Assembly: GCA_016929365.1 (NCBI GenBank)
Contig: JAFGIZ010000212.1
Span: 1-5,070, forward strand
Direction of reading: 5' to 3'
Length of the DNA stretch: 5,070 nt
Source: Lentisphaerota bacterium
GTDB taxonomy: Bacteria > Verrucomicrobiota > Kiritimatiellia > UBA8416 > JAFGIZ01
Shown here: in pieces, positions 1 to 4,037 of the stretch
Numbering within the stretch: position 1 is the first letter of the stretch
Layout: each line of letters begins with the position of its first letter
The notes under the pieces: generated by a model
Database searches by the model: none
What the model was told of the DNA's origin: nothing
Seen by the model: the letters and a program-made list of their open reading frames with translations, nothing else
Translations under genes and position numbers: made by a program

Positions 1-476
1 AGGCGCGTCGGATTGCGGACCCCGCTCTCCGGCGGGCGGTCAGCGAAGCCTGGGCCCGGGAGACCCGTTTCCCGCTGTCCCTGTCGCTGGCCTTGCGCGC
101 GGCGTTCCGGCACAAGCGCCTATACCTTTTCAAGGCGGGCTCGGGCCAGACCTTCGTGACGGCCACGCGGCCGGCGCCGCTGGATACGGCGCACGTGGTC
201 GCGCATTTGCGGGAGGTGCTGGGCAGCCTCGGCGAACACCCGGGGTCTACGCGCAAGCAGCTTGTCGAGCGGCTGCGGCCGGGCGCGGATCCCGGATCCG
301 CGGAGGGCCGGGAGGTCCTGGCGCCGTTGAGCTGGCTGATCGAGAAAGGACACATCATCGAGTTCTTCGACGGCTCGTTGTCGGTGCCCTTGCGTGCGGC
401 GGTGGAAAAACCCAAACGGCCGCCGCGTCGGCGCCGGAAGAAACGGGCGCCCAAGACCGGCGCGGAGAACGGGTGA
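1..476 (+). CDS. Unrecognised protein, C-terminal part (winged-helix-like region, basic tail); 5' end outside window
   Basis: The frame is open from the left edge (first full codon at 3) to a TGA at 474-476, giving 157 visible residues without an internal stop. The gene therefore begins upstream, and the TTG at 93 is an internal codon, not a start. Visible residues 1-45 form a basic, probably helical stretch (RRAVSEAWARE, then FRHKRLYLFKAG). Residues 63-130 look like a winged helix: a helix (VVAHLREVLGSLGEHPG), a second helix (TRKQLVERLRP), a third (LAPLSWLIEKGHI), then a short strand-turn-strand (IIEFFDGSLSVP). This is a pattern reading, not a family match. Residues 136-151 are dominated by Lys, Arg and Pro (KPKRPPRRRRKKRAPK), as in tails that bind nucleic acid. 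I do not recognise the family. A role on DNA or RNA is inference from the wing and tail only. The neighbouring gene converges on it with no gap. Confidence 0.8.
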   Translation, partial: ARRIADPALRRAVSEAWARETRFPLSLSLALRAAFRHKRLYLFKAGSGQTFVTATRPAPLDTAHVVAHLREVLGSLGEHPGSTRKQLVERLRPGADPGSAEGREVLAPLSWLIEKGHIIEFFDGSLSVPLRAAVEKPKRPPRRRRKKRAPKTGAENG

Positions 477-1850
477 TCAGGCGGGCGCCTCGCGGCGCAG
501 ACGCTGCGAGACGATCTTGGGCGGCGCGGACGCATGCGGCGCAACGCGGGACTGCAGTTCGGCAATCCTGGCTTCCAGTTCCTTGACGCGCGCTTCGGTC
601 TCGGCCAGTGCGCGCTTGCGCTGCGCCAGGTCCTGTTTCAGGGAACGATTCTCGTCATAAACCCGCACGATGTCAGGGCTTAACACGCGTCCGGCGGGCC
701 AGGTTTCGCCGGAATGCCGGTTGACGATGCTCGATTCCGCGGAGACGCTGTTGTCGGCGATGAGATCGCGGACGGCGAACAGGTTGACCGGGCCGTAAGC
801 GGCGCCGTCCGCCAGCGTGACGTCCCATTCCAGGCCGAGTTCGGGAACCTCGGTCGCCTTGATCCAGCGGGTCTTGTCGGTCGAGACCTCGTGTTCCGGG
901 CCGATCCGGCACTGGGCTGCCCAGTCCACGAGGCGGTCGAGATCGGCGGGCCCGTAAAGCGATCCGTCATCCAGGCGCAGGAACCAGGTCCGGCCGGCCG
1001 GGCCGGGCGCGTCCGGCCCGCCGGCGCGCTGCGCCTCCCGGCGCCGGGCTTCCTGGCGGTACGCTTCGTGCGCGCGGGCCTGGTCCGCGAAGCGGCGTTC
1101 CAGCTCCGCGGCCCGGTCGCGTTCGTTCTGCAGGTTCTGCTCCGTTTCCATCAGGGTCGAACGCAGCCCCGCCTCGACGTCCGCGGCGGTTTGGACCGCG
1201 CCGGCGGCTTCGGCGCGCCACCGTTGCGCCTCCCCCGCCTGGCGCTCCGCGCGGGTCGTGAGGTCCCTGTTTTCCGCGGCAAGCCTTTCGATCCGCTGTT
1301 CCAGCTCCCGGGTGTGTTCGGCGGCGGTTTCCGCGGCGTGGGCCTGCCTGCCGGCGGTTCGGCGCGCTTTTTGAATCTCCGCCTGGGCGGCTTCGAGCAG
1401 GCGGGTGGACTGCTCCGCCTGGGATTCCAGTTCCCGGATACGCGCCGCGGCGGTGCGGTCGCGTTCGGCCGCGTCAGCCTGCAGCGCTTTTTCACGCTCG
1501 CGGCTTTCGCGGCGTAACCCGGCGTGTCCGGTTTTTTCGGCGGCCAGGGTTTCGAGCGCCGCTTTAAGTTCTCTGCCGGAGCGCTCCGACGCGGTTTTGA
1601 GCGTCTTGATTTCGGCACGGGCCTTGTCGCGTTCCCCGCTCAGCGTTGCCAGGCGCGTTTCCAGGTCGCGGACGCGCTCGGCGGCCTGTGCCGCCGCGGC
1701 CGCCTCCTTACGGGCCTTCTCGAGTTCGCCCTCCAGTTCGGCCAGACGCGTTTGTAATCGGGCCGTTTGAGTATCCGCCGGCACCGGATCGGATGGGGCC
1801 GGGACCCGGTGTTTCTGAACGGAACTGAGTTGCTGATGAATCCTGGACAT
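477..1850 (-). CDS. Coiled-coil protein with tandem GYF_2-like modules
   Basis: The protein has 457 residues. The ATG at 1850-1848 (MSRIHQQLSS) is chosen over an in-frame TTG at 1916 because that TTG is the -35 box of a good promoter. There is no clear ribosome binding site. Residues about 30-275 are a long Glu/Arg/Ala-rich heptad coiled coil (LQTRLAELEGELEKARKE onward). A Gly/Pro linker follows (GGPDAPGPAGR), then two similar modules at about 288-338 and 341-394. Each begins with an aromatic residue, has an acidic-Gly turn, then YGP, and ends near a Trp: WFLRLDDGSLYGP...TRWIKA and WDVTLADGAAYGP...ETWPAG. This is the GYF_2/DUF4339 pattern, usually taken as a protein-interaction module. A second, short coiled coil occupies about 398-440, and the tail is basic. 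There is no signal peptide or membrane segment, so it is probably cytoplasmic. A scaffold or polymer-forming role is inferred; no enzyme motif is seen. SMC/ATPase identity is excluded because no Walker motifs are present. Confidence 0.88.
   Translation of the reverse strand: MSRIHQQLSSVQKHRVPAPSDPVPADTQTARLQTRLAELEGELEKARKEAAAAAQAAERVRDLETRLATLSGERDKARAEIKTLKTASERSGRELKAALETLAAEKTGHAGLRRESREREKALQADAAERDRTAAARIRELESQAEQSTRLLEAAQAEIQKARRTAGRQAHAAETAAEHTRELEQRIERLAAENRDLTTRAERQAGEAQRWRAEAAGAVQTAADVEAGLRSTLMETEQNLQNERDRAAELERRFADQARAHEAYRQEARRREAQRAGGPDAPGPAGRTWFLRLDDGSLYGPADLDRLVDWAAQCRIGPEHEVSTDKTRWIKATEVPELGLEWDVTLADGAAYGPVNLFAVRDLIADNSVSAESSIVNRHSGETWPAGRVLSPDIVRVYDENRSLKQDLAQRKRALAETEARVKELEARIAELQSRVAPHASAPPKIVSQRLRREAPA
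489..510 (+). terminator. Hairpin just past the stop of the left-edge gene (terminator-like, no T tract)
   Basis: Thirteen bases after the TGA at 474-476, the + strand can form a nine-pair stem: 489-497 pairs with 502-510 (CTCGCGGCG with CGCTGCGAG) around the loop CAGA, with one G-U pair at 494/505. In the opposite-strand RNA that wobble becomes an A-C mismatch, so the fold favours + strand transcripts. No run of T follows, so it is not a standard intrinsic terminator. It could protect a 3' end or help Rho-dependent stopping. It lies inside the last codons of the convergent coiled-coil gene and may simply reflect GC-rich coding sequence. Confidence 0.3.
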
Positions 1851-1887
1851 GGTCAGCGCAATGCCGTGAACGGGGCTACGGTATTGA

Positions 1888-1916
1888 ATTATGCGGAAGG
1901 GGGAGGGCGGGGTCAA
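1888..1916 (-). promoter_or_regulatory. Sigma70-like promoter of the coiled-coil gene
   Basis: Reading the minus strand, TTGACC (1916-1911) is followed by exactly 17 bases and then CATAAT (1893-1888). Both hexamers match consensus at five of six positions. Transcription would start near 1881, leaving a leader of about 31 bases before the ATG at 1850. The spacer is almost pure pyrimidine on this strand, the complement of the G-rich tract described separately. Confidence 0.72.
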
Positions 1917-1926
1917 GGGGGGAGGG
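1899..1926 (+). other. G-quadruplex motif over the promoter of the coiled-coil gene
   Basis: The + strand carries five G runs of 5, 3, 4, 6 and 3 bases (1899-1903, 1905-1907, 1909-1912, 1917-1922, 1924-1926), separated by A, C, TCAA and A. This satisfies the usual four-run G3+ motif with loops of 1-7 bases. It covers the -35 box and most of the spacer of the minus-strand promoter, and the G-rich strand is the template for that gene. Whether it folds in the cell is unknown. Confidence 0.6.
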
Positions 1927-1969
1927 TCTGATTGGCGATGACCGGTCCCGGACGGACGGCCCGCGGCGC

Positions 1970-1999
1970 TTGACAGGTTTGGCGCTGGGATTGGAAACT
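1970..1999 (+). promoter_or_regulatory. Candidate promoter of the LysE-type exporter gene
   Basis: A perfect TTGACA lies at 1970-1975. The -10 is poor: GAAACT at 1994-1999, spaced 18 bases, matches three of six positions. If this pair is used, transcription would start about at the ATG at 2006, giving a leaderless message. That would agree with the absence of a Shine-Dalgarno sequence before this start. The weak -10 keeps confidence low. Confidence 0.42.
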
Positions 2000-2005
2000 G
2001 GGCGT

Positions 2006-2707
2006 ATGTCTGAATTTCTGGAACTGGCCGGTCTTTTCGTGACGGCCTTCATGGTGGCGCTGTCCGGCGCGTTGATGCCGGGTCCGTTGCTGGCGGTGAC
2101 GATCGACGAGAGCGCGCGGCGCGGGGCCTGCGCGGGGCCGCTGCTGATTCTCGGGCACGCCGTGCTGGAAGGCGCGCTGGTGGCGGGCGTGGCGTTCGGG
2201 CTGGCGAGTTTCCTGAAGAACCCCGCGGTAATCAGCGTCATTGCCTTTGCGGGCGGCGCGATTCTGCTCTGGATGGGAGCGGACATGATCCGGGCGGCCC
2301 CGGGCCTTTCCTTGCGGGCCGGCACCGCACCGCGCCGGCGGCTGCATCCCGTGGCGGCGGGCGTGGTCGTGTCGCTGTCGAACCCGTACTGGACCATCTG
2401 GTGGGCGACGATCGGGATGAGCTACCTGGTGATCAGCCTCAAGCTGGGCCTGGCGGGTGTGCTCGTATTCTTTGCCGGGCACATCCTGGCGGACCTGGCG
2501 TGGTACGGGCTGGTCAGCACGGGCGTAGCCAGGGGGCGGCGGCTGATGACGGACCGTCTTTACCGGGGGATTATCGCCGTGTGCGGCGTGGTCCTGCTGG
2601 CGTTCGGACTGTGGTTTGTCCACACGGGGGCCGCGACCCTCGCGGGCGGGTCAGGAGCGGTACGGCCGGCGGCAGGGATAGGCGCCGACGAGGCGCAGGT
2701 CGACTGA
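2006..2707 (+). CDS. LysE/RhtB-type amino-acid exporter, inner membrane
   Basis: The protein has 233 residues and about six hydrophobic segments at roughly 8-29, 43-67, 74-94, 115-140, 145-168 and 187-206. Family marks are the early PGP after the first segment (residues 25-27, LMPGPLLAVTI), a Gly-rich second segment, GGAILLWMGADMI in the third, and SNPYWTIWW (residues 125-133), matching the conserved Asn-Pro of the LysE superfamily. Members export amino acids or related compounds using the proton gradient; the substrate cannot be read from sequence. The ATG at 2006 is preferred over an in-frame TTG at 1970 because the TTG is part of TTGACA and family members start just before the first membrane segment. 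The C-terminus continues about 27 residues past the last membrane segment (HTGAATLAGGSGAVRP...). Most of that tail lies in the overlap with pheA, so it may be extra sequence forced by the overlap. Confidence 0.88.
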   Translation: MSEFLELAGLFVTAFMVALSGALMPGPLLAVTIDESARRGACAGPLLILGHAVLEGALVAGVAFGLASFLKNPAVISVIAFAGGAILLWMGADMIRAAPGLSLRAGTAPRRRLHPVAAGVVVSLSNPYWTIWWATIGMSYLVISLKLGLAGVLVFFAGHILADLAWYGLVSTGVARGRRLMTDRLYRGIIAVCGVVLLAFGLWFVHTGAATLAGGSGAVRPAAGIGADEAQVD

Positions 2708-3481
2708 CGCACGGCGCGCCTTGGCAAGGGCGCGTTTCACGGCCGGATCGCGGCCGCCGCCTTCGATATCCACCAGGAACGCGTACTCGCGCGGGCAGCC
2801 GCGCATGGGGCGGGAGATCAGGCGGGACAGGTTCACCCCTTCGTCCCGGAACGCTTCCAGGAAGGTGCAGAGGCTGCCGGGCACGTTCGGCAGTTTCACG
2901 GCCAGCGTGGTTTTGGCGGCATGCGGCAGGATGCGTTCTTCCGCGCCGATCGCGAGGAACACGGTCAGGTTCGGCACCTCGGCCTCGACGGGGTAATGCA
3001 GTACCTGCAGCCCGCAGAGGCGCGCCGCCTTGCGGCTGGCCAGGGCCACGGCGCCGTGTTCGCCCGCGGCGCGCTGCGCGGCGACGGCGGTGCTGTTCAC
3101 CACGCGTTTGTCCACGCGCGGCAGATGCTTCTTGATCCAGGGGCCGCAATGCTCGAGCGGCGCGAAATGGGAATAGAGCACGCGCGGCGTTTCGCCTTCG
3201 CGGCCGAGCAGGGCCAGGCGGACGTTCAGGGCGAGCTCTTCCTCGATGCGCACACGCGGCTTGTTGGCGAGGAGGATATCGACGGTTTCGTAAATCGCCC
3301 CGCCGGAGGAGTTCTCGACGGGCACCACGCCGCGGCGGTCGCCACGGCGTGCGACGTAGGCGCAGACATCGGTGATGGTCGCAAACGGCACGAAACGCTT
3401 ATCGCGTCCGTAGCGCTTTTCCGCGACAAGGTGGGAGTAGGTGCCGATGGGACCCAGATAGGCGATTTCGGTGATCTTCAT
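2651..3481 (-). CDS. pheA: Prephenate dehydratase, monofunctional, with C-terminal ACT domain
   Basis: This enzyme converts prephenate to phenylpyruvate, water and CO2, the step before the final transamination to phenylalanine, in the cytoplasm. The 276 residues suit a single-function enzyme without the chorismate mutase domain of enteric P-proteins. The catalytic domain spans about 4-180: GPIGTYSH (10-17), GVVPVENSSGG (51-61), NSTAVAAQ (129-136), ALASRKAA (146-153). The ACT domain spans about 190-268: LPNVPGSL (197-204), NLSRLISRP (217-225), EYAFLVDIEG (232-241) and a closing LVGAYP (264-269). Two family signatures are altered. The active-site TRF reads TVF (173-175), keeping the Thr but losing the Arg. 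The ACT-domain GAL and ESRP motifs, linked to phenylalanine binding in E. coli PheA, read GSL and ISRP. Activity is still likely; feedback control may differ. The ATG at 3481-3479 puts the first motif at the usual distance. Only a weak AGAGA precedes it. Its 3' end overlaps the exporter gene by 57 bp. Confidence 0.93.
   Translation of the reverse strand: MKITEIAYLGPIGTYSHLVAEKRYGRDKRFVPFATITDVCAYVARRGDRRGVVPVENSSGGAIYETVDILLANKPRVRIEEELALNVRLALLGREGETPRVLYSHFAPLEHCGPWIKKHLPRVDKRVVNSTAVAAQRAAGEHGAVALASRKAARLCGLQVLHYPVEAEVPNLTVFLAIGAEERILPHAAKTTLAVKLPNVPGSLCTFLEAFRDEGVNLSRLISRPMRGCPREYAFLVDIEGGGRDPAVKRALAKARRASVDLRLVGAYPCRRPYRS
2715..2737 (+). terminator. Candidate intrinsic terminator after the exporter gene
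   Basis: Seven bases separate the exporter's TGA (2705-2707) from a stem CGCGCC (2715-2720) pairing with GGCGCG (2729-2734) around an eight-base loop. The inner TT/AA of the loop could pair further with one bulged G. TTT follows at 2735-2737. The T tract is short. The hairpin lies inside the ACT-domain codons of the convergent pheA gene. Confidence 0.4.
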
Positions 3482-3497
3482 GGTCTCTGAAAGACTC

Positions 3498-3526
3498 GTG
3501 ACGTTTGCCTGCCGACACCATACAGT
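3498..3526 (+). promoter_or_regulatory. Promoter of the GGQ release-factor-like gene, rightward half of the divergent pair
   Basis: On the plus strand, GTGACG (3498-3503), 17 bases, then TACAGT (3521-3526); each hexamer matches consensus at four of six positions. Transcription would start near 3533. GAGAGGGG at 3538-3545 could serve as a ribosome binding site, but it sits 13 bases before the ATG, longer than usual. The -10 overlaps five of six bases of the -10 used by pheA on the other strand. Confidence 0.5.
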
Positions 3527-3549
3527 ACCAGCAGTGCGAGAGGGGTCAA
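3522..3549 (-). promoter_or_regulatory. Extended -10 promoter of pheA, leftward half of a divergent pair
   Basis: On the minus strand, TTGACC (3549-3544) is followed by 16 bases and TACTGT (3527-3522), with TGG directly before it, an extended -10 element. Transcription would begin near 3515, giving a leader of about 34 bases. No attenuator or leader peptide rich in Phe codons is visible in that leader. Confidence 0.55.
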
Positions 3550-3558
3550 ACCGGAAAA

Positions 3559-3972
3559 ATGAGCGATCCGACCATCAGCCGGGCCAAGGAACGCCAGGTC
3601 GCCGAGCGCATGAAGGCGCTGGGCATCCGGGACGAGGACCTGGTGGAGAAATTTGTTCTGGGTTCCGGAAAGGGCGGCCAGAAGGTCAATAAAACGGCCT
3701 CCTGTGTGTATCTGCGCCACGAACCGTCACACATTGAGGTCAAGTGCCAGCGGGCGCGATCCCGGGCGGTCAACCGCGTGCTGGCGCGGCGGGAGTTGTG
3801 CGATCGGCTGGAGGAGCAGGTTCGGGGCGAGAAGAGCCGACGCCGGCAGGAAATCGAGAAGATTCGCCGTCAGAAACGGCGGCGTTCGCGCCGTGCGAAG
3901 CAGCGGATGCTCGAGGAAAAGAAGAAGCAAAGCGAGAAGAAGCAGCGGCGCGGCCCGGTCGAGGCAGGGTAA
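3559..3972 (+). CDS. GGQ release-factor-like protein, probable ribosome-rescue factor (mtRF-R/C12orf65-like)
   Basis: The 137-residue protein is one RF-1-type peptidyl-hydrolase domain with a basic tail. The core is VLGSGKGGQKVNKTASCVYLRH (GGQ at 39-41), followed by SHIEVKCQRARSRAVNR (57-73) and ARREL (76-80). GGQ enters the ribosomal peptidyl-transferase centre and triggers release of the peptide from tRNA. No stop-codon recognition domain is present, so this is not RF1 or RF2. The NKT...CV.L.H...I.VKC...RS...NR pattern is closer to the human mitochondrial rescue factor mtRF-R (C12orf65) than to ArfB/YaeJ. Residues 91-131 are a long Lys/Arg-rich helix; such tails in the family bind rRNA or sit in the mRNA channel. 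The ATG at 3559 is preferred over the TTG at 3505, which lies upstream of the predicted transcription start. It is divergent from pheA. The alternative is a bacterial ArfB variant; stalled-ribosome rescue is inferred for both. Confidence 0.88.
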   Translation: MSDPTISRAKERQVAERMKALGIRDEDLVEKFVLGSGKGGQKVNKTASCVYLRHEPSHIEVKCQRARSRAVNRVLARRELCDRLEEQVRGEKSRRRQEIEKIRRQKRRRSRRAKQRMLEEKKKQSEKKQRRGPVEAG

Positions 3973-3994
3973 GGGCAGCGGGCCGTGGATGTCT

Positions 3995-4020
3995 GTGCGT
4001 GCGTGGGGGTGTGGGGGTGG
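3995..4020. repeat. G/T-rich short tandem repeats before the kinase-like gene
   Basis: TGCG occurs twice in tandem at 3996-4003, followed by two tandem copies of GTGGGGGT at 4003-4010 and 4011-4018, each holding a run of five G. It sits in the 65-base gap between the GGQ gene and the ATG at 4038. The gap otherwise shows no promoter or terminator I would defend. The repeats could promote slippage or provide a loose G-rich ribosome binding site. Confidence 0.55.
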
Positions 4021-4037
4021 ATGCGGATGACCGGCTT

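Noticed and set aside
714..1517. Long plus-strand open frame of 267 codons opposite the coiled-coil gene
   Set aside because: It is the antisense of a GC-rich coiled-coil gene; its composition (Gly, Arg, Phe, Ala) is what complementing Glu/Arg/Ala codons gives, and it has no domain or start signal.
1916..1970. TTG codons at 1916 (-) and 1970 (+) as translation starts
   Set aside because: Both TTGs are the first bases of -35 boxes (TTGACC and TTGACA); later ATGs at 1850 and 2006 agree better with the proteins.
1913..2623. Minus-strand open frame of 236 codons opposite the exporter gene
   Set aside because: It is rich in Gln, Arg, Pro and His with no domain, antisense to a clear six-segment membrane protein.
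2610..2624. Hairpin TGTGG-TTTGT-CCACA as a terminator for pheA
   Set aside because: The stem has only five pairs, no T tract follows on the minus strand, and it lies in codons of the last exporter membrane segment.
2401..3135. Plus-strand open frame of 244 codons across the exporter/pheA junction
   Set aside because: It is out of frame with the exporter and antisense to pheA; the translation is Arg/Gly-rich low complexity, while both overlapped genes have clear family motifs.
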